Shown piece after piece: positions 1 through 8,176 of a stretch of DNA of 64,000 nt. The first letter of the stretch is position 1, and each line of letters begins with the position of its first letter. This stretch comes from an uncultured Tateyamaria sp. GTDB taxonomy: Bacteria; Pseudomonadota; Alphaproteobacteria; Rhodobacterales; Rhodobacteraceae. The stretch is from the NCBI RefSeq assembly GCF_947487805.1, contig NZ_CANKXW010000002.1, positions 186,001-250,000 of the forward strand, read 5' to 3'. Made by a program: the position numbers and the translations under genes. The notes under the pieces were generated by a model. The model was not told the origin of the DNA. It worked only from the letters and a program-made list of their open reading frames with translations, and searched no databases.

Positions 1-1319
1 CCTCCGGCATCATGAACCCCCAGATCCGCTTTGGCGAAGACCTGATGAGCCGGGTCAGCTATGGCATGATGAACGCAGGCGGCGCGGGCGAAATGACCGC
101 GGCCGTGCGCGAGGGGATGAACGCGCTTTTTACCCAGATCGCCAGCGAGGCGCAGATCGACAAGGGCCTGATCGTGGACGCCGTGTTTGTCTGCAACCCG
201 GTGATGCACCACCTGTTTCTGGGTATTGATCCGTTCGAGCTGGGCCAGGCGCCCTTTGCGCTTGCCACATCGGATGCGCTGCGCATGCGGGCCGACGATC
301 TGGATCTCAACATCCACCCGTCTGCGCGCGTCTACATCCTGCCCTGCATCGCGGGGCACGTGGGCGCGGATGCCGCCGCCGTAGCCCTGTCCGAAGCGCC
401 CGACAAATCGGACGACCTCGTGCTGGTCGTCGACGTGGGCACCAACGCCGAGATTCTGCTGGGCAACACCGAAAAGGTGCTGGCCTGCTCCTCGCCCACC
501 GGCCCCGCTTTTGAAGGTGCACAGATTACCTCCGGCCAGCGGGCGGCGCCGGGTGCCATTGAACGGGTCGAGATTGACCCTGTAAGCAAGGAGCCGCGCT
601 TTCGCGTGATAGGCGTCGATCTGTGGTCCGACGAAGACGGATTCGAAGAGGCCACCGCCGCCAGCGGCATCACGGGTATCTGTGGGTCCGGCATCATCGA
701 GGCGATTGCAGAGATGCGGCTTGCGGGCCTCCTCGATGCCTCGGGCCTGATCGGCAGCGCAGAACAGACCGGCTCCGCCCGGTCCATCGCGGACGGGCGC
801 ACACATTCCTATCTGCTGCATGACGGATCCGCCACGGGCGGGCCCCGCATCACCGTGACCAACCCGGACATCCGTGCGATCCAAATGGCCAAGGCTGCCC
901 TTTATTCAGGCGCGCGCCTGCTCATGGACAAGTTCGGCGTCGAAAAAGTCGACCGTGTTGTGCTGGCCGGTGCTTTTGGCGCACATATCTCGCCCAAACA
1001 TGCTATGGTGCTTGGCATGATCCCGGACGCTCCGCTTGACAAGGTCACATCCGCTGGCAATGCGGCCGGAACCGGCGCGCGTATTGCCCTACTCAACCGC
1101 GATGCGCGCGGCGAGATAGAAGAGACGGTGCGCCGTATCCACAAGATTGAAACCGCCATCGAACCACGGTTTCAGGAGCATTTCGTCAATGCCTCCGCGA
1201 TCCCCAATGCGACCGACCCGTTTCCGGTGCTGAATTCGGTCGTCACACTGCCCGACGTCAGCTTCAACACTGGCGGCGACACTCAGGGTGGCGGCCGCAG
1301 GCGGCGCAGACGCGCATGA
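1..1319 (+). CDS. RamA-like ASKHA-domain protein (corrinoid protein reactivation), 5' truncated by window
   Basis: The reading frame is already open at base 3 (S-G-I-M-N-P-Q), so the true start lies upstream and only about 438 C-terminal residues are visible. Those residues carry the conserved GIMNPQIRFGED segment, an ASKHA nucleotide-binding signature (VVDVGTNAEILLGN, then SSPTGPAFEG) and a late VVLAGAFGAHIS motif. This is the DUF4445/RACE pattern of proteins such as RamA, which use ATP and an N-terminal 2Fe-2S domain (outside the window) to reduce inactive cob(II)alamin in corrinoid methyltransferases. The natural partners, a methyltransferase and a corrinoid protein, would lie upstream; that is inference. 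The protein ends in an odd arginine run, GGGRRRRRRA. Its stop overlaps the start of the next gene (ATGA), so the two are translationally coupled. Confidence 0.85.
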   Translation, partial: SGIMNPQIRFGEDLMSRVSYGMMNAGGAGEMTAAVREGMNALFTQIASEAQIDKGLIVDAVFVCNPVMHHLFLGIDPFELGQAPFALATSDALRMRADDLDLNIHPSARVYILPCIAGHVGADAAAVALSEAPDKSDDLVLVVDVGTNAEILLGNTEKVLACSSPTGPAFEGAQITSGQRAAPGAIERVEIDPVSKEPRFRVIGVDLWSDEDGFEEATAASGITGICGSGIIEAIAEMRLAGLLDASGLIGSAEQTGSARSIADGRTHSYLLHDGSATGGPRITVTNPDIRAIQMAKAALYSGARLLMDKFGVEKVDRVVLAGAFGAHISPKHAMVLGMIPDAPLDKVTSAGNAAGTGARIALLNRDARGEIEETVRRIHKIETAIEPRFQEHFVNASAIPNATDPFPVLNSVVTLPDVSFNTGGDTQGGGRRRRRRA

Positions 1320-2158
1320 CCAACGACGATCAGGAAACCTTCTGGAATACTTCTGCCGGTCCGGCCTGGGTGTTCCTGCAGGCACAGATGGACACTCTGA
1401 TGCAGCCGGTGCTCGACACCTTGCTGGACACGGCCGTACTGCGCCCCGGCGACCGGGTGCTGGACGTGGGCTGCGGCACTGGCGCAAGCGTGATCGAGGC
1501 CGCCGCACGTGTGGGCGATCAGGGCCACGTCACCGGGGCCGACATCGCTGACACCATGCTGGATCTGGCGCGCGACCGGCTGGTCGACCACCCCAACACC
1601 ACGCTGATCAAGGTCGATGTCCAGACCCATGCTTTTGAACCGGCGAGCTTTGACGCGGTGATTTCCCGGTTCGGGGTCATGTTTTTTGACGACACGGTCG
1701 CGGCCTTCGCCAACATGCGCACGGCACTGAAGCCGAACGGCGCGATGACCTTGGCCACATGGGCCAGCCCCGCTGACAACCCATGGTTCATGGAACCGGC
1801 GCACGCTGCCCGCGAGATCCTCGGCCCGATGCCCAAGGTTGACCGCACCCTCCCCGGCCCCTTCGCCTTCGAGGACCCGGCGCGCATCATACCGCAGCTG
1901 GAACAGACCGGTCTGAGCGACGTGCACGTGACGACACATGGCCTGCCCCTGACACCGCGCGGCAGTCTCAAGGACGTGGCCGACCTCTGCTGCCGCATCG
2001 GGCCCGCGGACAGCGCACTGCAATACTTTGATGCCTCCGACAATGAGCGCGCCGCCGTGGCCGATGCGATCGCACTTCGGTTCGCGCAATATGACGGCCC
2101 CGATGGCCTCAGGATCCCGGCCAGCATTCACCTGTACGAGTGCAGCAATCCCGCCTGA
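1316..2158 (+). CDS. class I SAM-dependent methyltransferase
   Basis: This 280-residue cytoplasmic protein shows the SAM-binding motif I VLDVGCGTGAS near residue 45, an acidic residue at the end of the next strand (GADIADTMLDLA), and a motif IV-like FDAVISRFGVMFF. This is the UbiE/Methyltransf_11-type fold. The substrate cannot be read from the sequence. The start ATG overlaps the stop of the RamA-like gene by 4 bases, so they form one transcription unit and may share a one-carbon role, although SAM-dependent enzymes are not a standard part of corrinoid reactivation. The C-terminal third has no family signature I recognise. A tRNA gene follows 45 bases downstream. Confidence 0.8.
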   Translation: MTNDDQETFWNTSAGPAWVFLQAQMDTLMQPVLDTLLDTAVLRPGDRVLDVGCGTGASVIEAAARVGDQGHVTGADIADTMLDLARDRLVDHPNTTLIKVDVQTHAFEPASFDAVISRFGVMFFDDTVAAFANMRTALKPNGAMTLATWASPADNPWFMEPAHAAREILGPMPKVDRTLPGPFAFEDPARIIPQLEQTGLSDVHVTTHGLPLTPRGSLKDVADLCCRIGPADSALQYFDASDNERAAVADAIALRFAQYDGPDGLRIPASIHLYECSNPA

Positions 2159-2203
2159 CGGCCCTTGACGCAGCCGCCCGGGCCGCCTATCCCCGCGCCA
2201 AGG

Positions 2204-2277
2204 GCGGGTATGGTGAAAAGGTATCACGGCAGCTTCCCAAGCTTTAGTTACGGGTTCGATTCCCGTTACCCGCTCCA
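2204..2277 (+). tRNA. tRNA-Gly (CCC anticodon)
   Basis: The gene folds as a full cloverleaf. The 7-bp acceptor stem is GCGGGTA with TACCCGC, the D-arm lies in TGGTGAAAAGGTATCA, the anticodon loop is CTTCCCAAG with CCC at its centre, and the T-arm is CGGGTTCGATTCCCG. The discriminator base is U and CCA is encoded (2275-2277). There is no integrase or duplicated 3' end nearby. Confidence 0.95.
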
Positions 2278-2313
2278 GTCTCCCGCAGCTCTGACCATCA
2301 CAGGCCCGTGCGC

Positions 2314-2351
2314 GGCGGTTATTTGGCTTGCACTTGATGCACAATAACGCC
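2314..2351 (+). promoter_or_regulatory. stem-loop just upstream of nrtS
   Basis: GGCGGTTATT (2314-2323) can pair with AATAACGCC (2343-2351) with one bulge, and TGCA...TGCA can pair inside. It ends 14 bases before the nrtS ATG, so it could affect ribosome access, or it could act as a weak terminator for the tRNA transcript. No T-run follows. Confidence 0.35.
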
Positions 2352-2365
2352 AAATCCCTGTCATC

Positions 2366-2626
2366 ATGGGCAAGCAGACCACCCCTCCAACCCGCTTCTG
2401 GACCATTGCGACCGACCGCACGGTGGTGGCCCGCGCCTTCAAGATCGCCCTGATCGTCGGCACGGTCATTGCGTTGATCAATCACGGCGACAAGGTTGCG
2501 ACAGGGGCGATGACCGGCATCGACTGGCTCAAATGCGCCCTGACTTTTCTTGTGCCCTATTCCGTCTCAACCTATTCTTCGGTGATGGCAGTCCGGGACC
2601 GGCTGCAAAGCCTTGGAAACGACTGA
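2366..2626 (+). CDS. nrtS: NrtS family nitrate/nitrite transporter
   Basis: This 86-residue protein has two hydrophobic segments, about residues 22-42 (FKIALIVGTVIALINHGDK) and 53-72 (WLKCALTFLVPYSVSTYSSV). The INHGD motif and the LVPYSVSTYSS motif are what I recognise from NrtS, a very small nitrate/nitrite uptake protein first characterised in a marine cyanobacterium. It should sit in the inner membrane and probably works as an oligomer. The gene lies between tRNA-Gly and a sulfatase gene, with no nitrate reductase gene in the window. An imperfect stem-loop (2314-2351) ends 14 bases before the start codon, and I see no strong Shine-Dalgarno sequence. The family call is from memory of the motifs; substrate is inferred from the family. 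Confidence 0.75.
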   Translation: MGKQTTPPTRFWTIATDRTVVARAFKIALIVGTVIALINHGDKVATGAMTGIDWLKCALTFLVPYSVSTYSSVMAVRDRLQSLGND

Positions 2627-2629
2627 TCC

Positions 2630-4273
2630 GTGAACATCCTCTTTATCATGTATGACCAGCTGCGGTTCGATTACCTCAGCTGCGCCGGACACCCACACCT
2701 GCACACACCCAACTTCGACCGCGTCGCGGCCATGGGTGTGCGGTTTACAAACGCCTATGTCCAATCGCCCATCTGCGGCGGCTCGCGCATGTGCTACTAT
2801 ACGGGCCGGTATGCGTCCTCGCACGGCGCCCACTGGAACAAGTTTCCCCTGCGCGTGGGTGAACACACGCTGGGCGACCATCTGCGCAAGATCGGCATGT
2901 CCTGTCACCTGATCGGCAAGACGCATATGAAGGCGGATGCAGAGGGCATGGCGCGTCTGGGCCTTGATCCCGACAGCGTCATCGGTGTGCGCACCTCGGA
3001 ATGCGGGTTTGATCCGTGGGTGCGGGATGACGGGCTCTGGGCGCAAGGCCCAGACGGATTTTATGACGACAAGACAAGCCCCTATAACGAATACCTCAAG
3101 TCAAAGGGGTATGACGGCGAAAACCCGTGGGCCGACTATGCCAATGCTGGAATCCGTGATGGCCAAATCGCCAGTGGCTGGATGTTCGACAACACCGACC
3201 TGCCCGCCAATATCCGCGAGGAAGACAGCGAAACGCCCTGGCTCACCGGTGAGGCGATACGTTTCATCGATCAGGCCGAGGGGCCCTGGTGCGCGCATCT
3301 GAGCTATATCAAGCCGCACTGGCCCTATATCGTGCCCGAACCCTATGCGTCCATGTATGGCCCCGAACACGTGGCCCCCGCGAACCGCGATGCAGGCGAA
3401 CGTGACGACGCGCACCCGGTCTTTGACGCGTTCATGAACGGCCCCGTAGGGCGCGCGTTTTCGGATGACGAAGTGCGCGCCAAGGTCATCCCGGCCTATA
3501 TGGGCCTGATCAAGCAATGCGACGATCAACTGGGCCGCCTGCTCGACCATCTGGAGGCTACCGGACAGATGCAAAGCACGATGATCGTACTGACATCGGA
3601 TCACGGCGACTATCTGGGCGATCATTGGCTGGGCGAAAAGAACCTGTTTCACGAACCTTCGGTCAAGGTCCCGATGATCGTCTATGACCCGCGCGGCCAC
3701 GCCGACGGCACGCGCGGCACCACATCCGAAGCTCTGGTCGAATCCATCGACATCGCGGCGACCTTTATCGAGGCCGCAGGCGGCACCGTGCCGGATCATA
3801 TCGTCGAGGGTCGCAGCTTGATGCCATGGCTGCGTGGCGAGACACCAGACTGGCGCGACTATGTCATCTCCGAATATGACTTCAGCGCGCAGCCACCCGC
3901 AGCGCGCTTTGGTCTGGCCCCGCGGGATTGCCGTTTGTTCATGGTCTTTGACGGGCGCTACAAGCTGATGCACTGCGCGTCGGACACGATGCGGCCCATG
4001 TTGTTTGACCTCCAAGACGATCCCGAGGAACACGTGGATCTGGCCAAGACGGATACCCATGTGGATGTGATCGCGCGCCTGACAGGCCATCTGCACGACT
4101 GGGGCCTGCGCATGTCGCAGCGCACCACCATATCCGAAGCGGATATCGCGGCCTCTCGCGGGGCGTCCTTGGCCAAGGGCGTCCTGCCCTTTCTCAAGGA
4201 CGGCACTGAGGTGGAGGCACGCCTGACCGAAAAATACCGCGGCCCTGTCCGCCAGAACCACCTTCCCGACTAA
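2630..4273 (+). CDS. sulfatase / phosphonate monoester hydrolase family protein
   Basis: This 547-residue enzyme belongs to the alkaline phosphatase superfamily. It begins with a metal-binding strand (NILFIMYDQ), has a formylglycine-type site PICGGSRMCYYTGR with Cys49, a second metal site TSDHGDYLGDH near residue 324, and a later EKNLFHEPSVKVPMIVYDP segment typical of choline-sulfatase and phosphonate monoester hydrolase relatives. The site reads C-G-G-S-R, with glycine where the sulfatase consensus C-x-P-S-R has proline. No signal peptide is visible, so it is probably cytoplasmic. The start is GTG four bases after the nrtS stop, so the two are likely cotranscribed; an in-frame alternative was not found. 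Substrate (sulfate ester, phosphate diester or phosphonate ester) cannot be decided. A hairpin with a T-run follows, and phoX comes next. Confidence 0.85.
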   Translation: MNILFIMYDQLRFDYLSCAGHPHLHTPNFDRVAAMGVRFTNAYVQSPICGGSRMCYYTGRYASSHGAHWNKFPLRVGEHTLGDHLRKIGMSCHLIGKTHMKADAEGMARLGLDPDSVIGVRTSECGFDPWVRDDGLWAQGPDGFYDDKTSPYNEYLKSKGYDGENPWADYANAGIRDGQIASGWMFDNTDLPANIREEDSETPWLTGEAIRFIDQAEGPWCAHLSYIKPHWPYIVPEPYASMYGPEHVAPANRDAGERDDAHPVFDAFMNGPVGRAFSDDEVRAKVIPAYMGLIKQCDDQLGRLLDHLEATGQMQSTMIVLTSDHGDYLGDHWLGEKNLFHEPSVKVPMIVYDPRGHADGTRGTTSEALVESIDIAATFIEAAGGTVPDHIVEGRSLMPWLRGETPDWRDYVISEYDFSAQPPAARFGLAPRDCRLFMVFDGRYKLMHCASDTMRPMLFDLQDDPEEHVDLAKTDTHVDVIARLTGHLHDWGLRMSQRTTISEADIAASRGASLAKGVLPFLKDGTEVEARLTEKYRGPVRQNHLPD

Positions 4274-4316
4274 AGCGTCCCGAGCGGAGGGCGCGTCGGC
4301 AAGGATGCGCCTATTT

Positions 4317-4340
4317 TTCCCGCAAAGCGGGAACAGTTTT
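4317..4340 (+). terminator. intrinsic terminator after the sulfatase gene
   Basis: A perfect 7-bp stem TTCCCGC/GCGGGAA with an AAA loop (4317-4333) is followed by CAGTTTT. It lies 44 bases past the sulfatase stop. Confidence 0.55.
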
Positions 4341-4357
4341 ACCCAAGGCAGTTGGAC

Positions 4358-4375
4358 CTGTCACAAATGTTTTGG
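4358..4375 (+). promoter_or_regulatory. possible degenerate Pho box upstream of phoX
   Basis: CTGTCAC at 4358-4364 matches one repeat of the PhoB box exactly; the expected second repeat 11 bases later is only GTTTTGG. It sits 65-82 bases before the phoX start. PhoX is PhoB-controlled in many bacteria, so the position makes sense, but the second half is poor. Confidence 0.3.
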
Positions 4376-4439
4376 GATCGCCCGCTAGAGAGCGCCTCAC
4401 GCAGCACTGCGTGAAAATCCAGCCATATGGGAGCCAGGA

Positions 4440-6344
4440 ATGAAAGATATCGACCAAGCCGAGTTGTCCCCCGACGATTGGGACGAACTGCACTTTCCCC
4501 GCGCAGATCACAGCGCCTTCGATGACGTCGTCGAGACGGCGATCTCGCGCCGCGGGTTCGTGAATGGCGTTCTGGCGTTCGGCTCAGGTGCTGCGGTTAT
4601 GGGCACGTCGATGCTGCGCGGGACGACCGCGATGGCCGGGCAATCGGACCGCTTTGCCTTTGAACAGCTGCCTATCCAGACAGACGGCACCGTCCACGTG
4701 CCCGAAGGCTACGAATGGAAGGTGCTGGTGCGCTGGGGCGATCCGCTCTTTTCCGACGCGCCCGCCTTTGATCCGGCCACGGGCATTCCCACCGAAGGAT
4801 CCGACCGTGTGTTCGGCGAAAACACCGACGGAATGGAGCTGTTCAATATCGGCGGCGGCACCGAACTGATCGCGGTGAACAGCGAATATGTGAACACCAA
4901 GACCAACTTGCCCGAAAACGAGGGCGGCAAACCTGCGTCGGCAGGTGACGTCCAGCGGCTCCAGAACTTCCAAGGTGTGTCGGTGATGGAAGTCACCGAA
5001 GGCGCAAACGGCTGGGAGGTCGTCGTCGACAGCCCTTACAACCGCCGCATCCACCACAACACACCGATGAAGATCGACGGGCCAGCCGCCGGGCATGACC
5101 TATTGAAAACCGATGCCGACCCCACGGGGACCGCATCGCTTGGTACATTCAACAACTGCGGTTCTGGCCGCACGCCCTGGGGCACGTATCTGACCTGCGA
5201 AGAAAACTTCAACGGCTACTTCGGCGCGACCGAAGAACCGACGCTGGACGAAGCCACCGCCGCAGGGTTCAAACGCTACGGCGTCAAGACGGATGTGGAT
5301 CCGGGCCGCTACAACTACCACGGCTTTGACGCGCGCTTTGACATCTCCAAGAACCCGAACGAACCGCATCGCGCGGGCTATATCGTCGAGATTGACCCAA
5401 GCGATCCCGACAGCACACCCGTCAAGCATACCGCACTGGGCCGGTTCAAACACGAAAACGCCGCCTGCGCGCTGACCCCGGATGGCCGTGTCGCCGTCTA
5501 TATGGGCGACGATGAACGGGGCGAGTTCATGTACAAATGGCTGAGCCGTGACAAATACGTCCCCGGTGGCGACACCTCGACCCTGCTGAGCGAGGGCCAA
5601 CTCTTTGTGGCCCGGTTCGACATCGACATGTCCGGTGAATGGGTCGCGCTGACACCCGCCGCCACAGGCATGACCGAGGCCGAGATCGCCATCTTCAGCC
5701 GTATGGCCGCCTCCAAGGTGGGGGCCACCACCATGGACCGTCCCGAATGGGTCGCCGTGAACCCCCAGGCGGTCGAGGGCTATTGCTGCCTGACCAACAA
5801 CAAGAACCGCGGGCTCAAGCCGAATGCGGGCGGTGATGACACGTCCCCCAACGGGCCGAACCCGCGCGAGGCCAACAAATATGGCCAGATCGTGCGCTGG
5901 CGTCCCCACGGGGACACCCACGCCGCCAACACCTTTGACTGGGACCTTTACGTGATGGCGGGCAACCCGACCAATCAGCAAGGCGCCTACAAGGGGTCGT
6001 CCAACATCAACGCGGGCAACATGTTCAACTCGCCCGACGGGATGCAGTTCGACAGCACTGGCATCATGTGGATCCAGACGGACGGTGATGACGACAACGA
6101 AGGTGACTTTGCCGGCATGGGCAATAACCAGATGCTGGCGGGCGACCCAGTTACCGGTGAAATACGCCGTTTCCTGACGGGCCCGAACGGGTCCGAGGTG
6201 ACGGGCCTGACGTGGTCGGCCGACCGCCGCACGATGTTCGTGGGCATCCAGCACCCCGCCGCACCATTCCCGGATGGCGACGGGTCCCTGCCCCGGTCGT
6301 CCATCGTGGCGGTCAAACGCACCGATGGCGCGCTGATCGGGTGA
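4440..6344 (+). CDS. phoX: PhoX family alkaline phosphatase (DUF839), Tat-exported
   Basis: This 634-residue protein has a long N-terminus with a twin-arginine motif SRRGFV (residues 36-41) followed by a hydrophobic, alanine/glycine-rich stretch, so it is exported folded by the Tat system. The mature part has family landmarks of PhoX/DUF839: GTFNNCGSGRTPWGTYLTCEEN, HHNTPM, GRFKHENAA and ANKYGQIVRW. PhoX is a calcium- and iron-dependent phosphatase that releases phosphate from many esters in the periplasm and is common in marine bacteria. AGCCAGGA directly before the ATG is the ribosome-binding site. A 16-base hairpin (CACGCAG-CA-CTGCGTG, 4398-4413) lies in the leader. The gene is alone and ends convergently with the CoA ligase gene at a shared terminator-like hairpin. 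Confidence 0.9.
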   Translation: MKDIDQAELSPDDWDELHFPRADHSAFDDVVETAISRRGFVNGVLAFGSGAAVMGTSMLRGTTAMAGQSDRFAFEQLPIQTDGTVHVPEGYEWKVLVRWGDPLFSDAPAFDPATGIPTEGSDRVFGENTDGMELFNIGGGTELIAVNSEYVNTKTNLPENEGGKPASAGDVQRLQNFQGVSVMEVTEGANGWEVVVDSPYNRRIHHNTPMKIDGPAAGHDLLKTDADPTGTASLGTFNNCGSGRTPWGTYLTCEENFNGYFGATEEPTLDEATAAGFKRYGVKTDVDPGRYNYHGFDARFDISKNPNEPHRAGYIVEIDPSDPDSTPVKHTALGRFKHENAACALTPDGRVAVYMGDDERGEFMYKWLSRDKYVPGGDTSTLLSEGQLFVARFDIDMSGEWVALTPAATGMTEAEIAIFSRMAASKVGATTMDRPEWVAVNPQAVEGYCCLTNNKNRGLKPNAGGDDTSPNGPNPREANKYGQIVRWRPHGDTHAANTFDWDLYVMAGNPTNQQGAYKGSSNINAGNMFNSPDGMQFDSTGIMWIQTDGDDDNEGDFAGMGNNQMLAGDPVTGEIRRFLTGPNGSEVTGLTWSADRRTMFVGIQHPAAPFPDGDGSLPRSSIVAVKRTDGALIG

Positions 6345-6364
6345 TCGGCAAAGGCTAAATGATT

Positions 6365-6390
6365 TCAGGTGCCCTGCACGGGGCACCTGA
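6365..6390. terminator. bidirectional hairpin between phoX and the CoA ligase gene
   Basis: A perfect 10-bp stem, TCAGGTGCCC with GGGCACCTGA, has a 6-base loop and lies between the two convergent stop codons. There is no long T-run on either side, so its strength as an intrinsic terminator is uncertain. Confidence 0.55.
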
Positions 6391-6402
6391 GCACCAAGGA
6401 GT

Positions 6403-8022
6403 TCAATCGATAAGAACGTCGCCGAACGCCTCACGCAGGTTGCGCTTGAGCACCTTGCCGGTCGCATTGCGCGGCAATACGTCGGTGAACACCACCTTGT
6501 CCGGGATCTGCCATTTGGCGATCTTGTCGTCAAAGATTGACAGCACCTCGGCCTCGGACGGGTTTTGCCCCTCCGCCGCCACGGCAATCAGCACCGGCCG
6601 TTCATCCCATTTCTCGTGCCGCGCACCGATCACGGCGGCATCCGCCAGTCCGGGATGCGCGATGGCGATGTTCTCAAGATCGACCGACGAAATCCACTCG
6701 CCGCCTGACTTGATGATGTCCTTGGATCGGTCCTTGATCGACAGATAGCCGTCCGCGTCGATGGTCGCGACGTCGCCCGTGTCGAACCACCCGTCTGTCA
6801 GCGTCTCGTCGCGCGACTTGAGGAAATAGCTGTTGAGGATCCAGTGCCCGCGCACCATCAGCGCGCCCTGCGCCTGACCGTCATGCGGCAGCGGCTGGCC
6901 TGTGTCGTCCATGATCTCCAACTCGACACCCCAGGGCGCGCGGCCCTGGTTTTCGCGCAGGGCGTGCTGTGCCTCGATCGGCAGGTCCGCGTGTTTGGCG
7001 AGCGGCTGGTTGGAGGTGCCCAGGGGCGACATCTCGGTCATGCCCCAGGCGTGGATCAGTTCGACACCATATTGCTCGCGGAACGCTGTGATCATCGACG
7101 GCGGGCACGCGGAGCCGCCAACAACGGTGCGCTCCAAGCTCTCCAGCCGCGATCCCGACGCCTTGGCCTCGCCCAGCAGGCCCAGCCAGATCGTCGGCAC
7201 ACCAAGCGCAATGTTGACCCGGTGCGTATCGATCAGCTTGACCAGTGATGGCCCGTCAAGACCCGGCCCCGGCATCACCATCCGCGCACCCACCTGCGCG
7301 CAGGCATAGGGCGTGCCCCACGCGTTCACATGGAACATGGGCACCACCGGCAACACCACGTCACGCGCCGAGTACCCGATGCAATCGCGCGTGTTGGACG
7401 CAAAAGCGTGCAGCACAGTCGACCGGTGCGAATACAGCACCCCTTTGGGGTTGCCGGTCGTGCCGGATGTGTAGCACAGCGAAGAGGCGATGTTTTCGTC
7501 GAACTCGGGCCAGGCAAAATCGGGCGCACCCTTGGCGATCAGTTCGTCATAGAATTCGAGGCCGTCGATCTCGGCCGCCAAGGCATCGTCGCGTCCCTCC
7601 ATCAGAACGATATGCGCCACGCCGGGGATCTTGTCGCGGATCGCCTTGACCAGCGGGACAAAGGTGCGGTCGATAAACAGCACCCGATCTTCGGCGTGGT
7701 TGATGATATACACCAACTGTTCGGGAAAGAGCCGCGGGTTGATCGTGTGGCACACAAGACCCGCGCCCGACACGCCGAAGTAGATCTCGAGATGGCGGCG
7801 GTTGTTCCACGCGATGGTCGCGCAGCGCGCCTGCGGCCCGAGACCCAGTTGCGTCAGCGCGTCGCCCAGCTGGTGCGCATTGGCGCCGACCTGCCCCCAA
7901 TTTACCATCTCCACCCCGCCAGCGGTGTTGACCGACACGATCTCTGTCTCGGCATGGTATCGCGCCGCATGGTCGACCAGTGACTGAATGGTCAGCGGAT
8001 AGTTCATCATTTGGCCAAGCAT
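6403..8022 (-). CDS. AMP-forming acyl-CoA ligase, DmdB/FadD-like
   Basis: This 539-residue enzyme carries the adenylate-forming P-loop [14 protein letters not shown], the A5-type [12 protein letters not shown], the [13 protein letters not shown] aspartate motif and a C-terminal [12 protein letters not shown] lysine motif. It should activate a carboxylic acid as an acyl-AMP and then an acyl-CoA thioester in the cytoplasm. The N-terminus ([15 protein letters not shown]) and the segments [12 protein letters not shown] and [21 protein letters not shown] closely resemble what I remember of DmdB, the methylmercaptopropionyl-CoA ligase of the marine DMSP demethylation pathway; medium-chain fatty acids are the alternative substrate. 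The frame is open upstream to 8235, but the ATG at 8022 has a good GGGAGGCG site and matches family N-termini. It is 154 bases downstream of pgi, probably with its own promoter. Confidence 0.85.
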   Translation of the reverse strand: MLGQMMNYPLTIQSLVDHAARYHAETEIVSVNTAGGVEMVNWGQVGANAHQLGDALTQLGLGPQARCATIAWNNRRHLEIYFGVSGAGLVCHTINPRLFPEQLVYIINHAEDRVLFIDRTFVPLVKAIRDKIPGVAHIVLMEGRDDALAAEIDGLEFYDELIAKGAPDFAWPEFDENIASSLCYTSGTTGNPKGVLYSHRSTVLHAFASNTRDCIGYSARDVVLPVVPMFHVNAWGTPYACAQVGARMVMPGPGLDGPSLVKLIDTHRVNIALGVPTIWLGLLGEAKASGSRLESLERTVVGGSACPPSMITAFREQYGVELIHAWGMTEMSPLGTSNQPLAKHADLPIEAQHALRENQGRAPWGVELEIMDDTGQPLPHDGQAQGALMVRGHWILNSYFLKSRDETLTDGWFDTGDVATIDADGYLSIKDRSKDIIKSGGEWISSVDLENIAIAHPGLADAAVIGARHEKWDERPVLIAVAAEGQNPSEAEVLSIFDDKIAKWQIPDKVVFTDVLPRNATGKVLKRNLREAFGDVLID

Positions 8023-8176
8023 CGGCGCCTCCCTGCGTATTTTGTCATGCGGGACCGCCGCGCCAATCGCGCGGGTGATCCTCCCCTGCGGGCAACCCTG
8101 CCAAGGGGCGGTCATCCATGCAAGTGCGGCGTGACGCGCGGCGCGCTTTCCCTTGCGCCAAGCAAGTCGCCGGGGA

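Noticed and set aside
2204-2277. tRNA-Gly as an integration site of a genomic island
   Set aside because: There is no integrase, no duplicated tRNA 3' end and no shift in gene type downstream.
8023-8176. A gene or regulatory element between pgi and the CoA ligase
   Set aside because: I found no open frame with a start site and no clear inverted repeat in these 154 bases.
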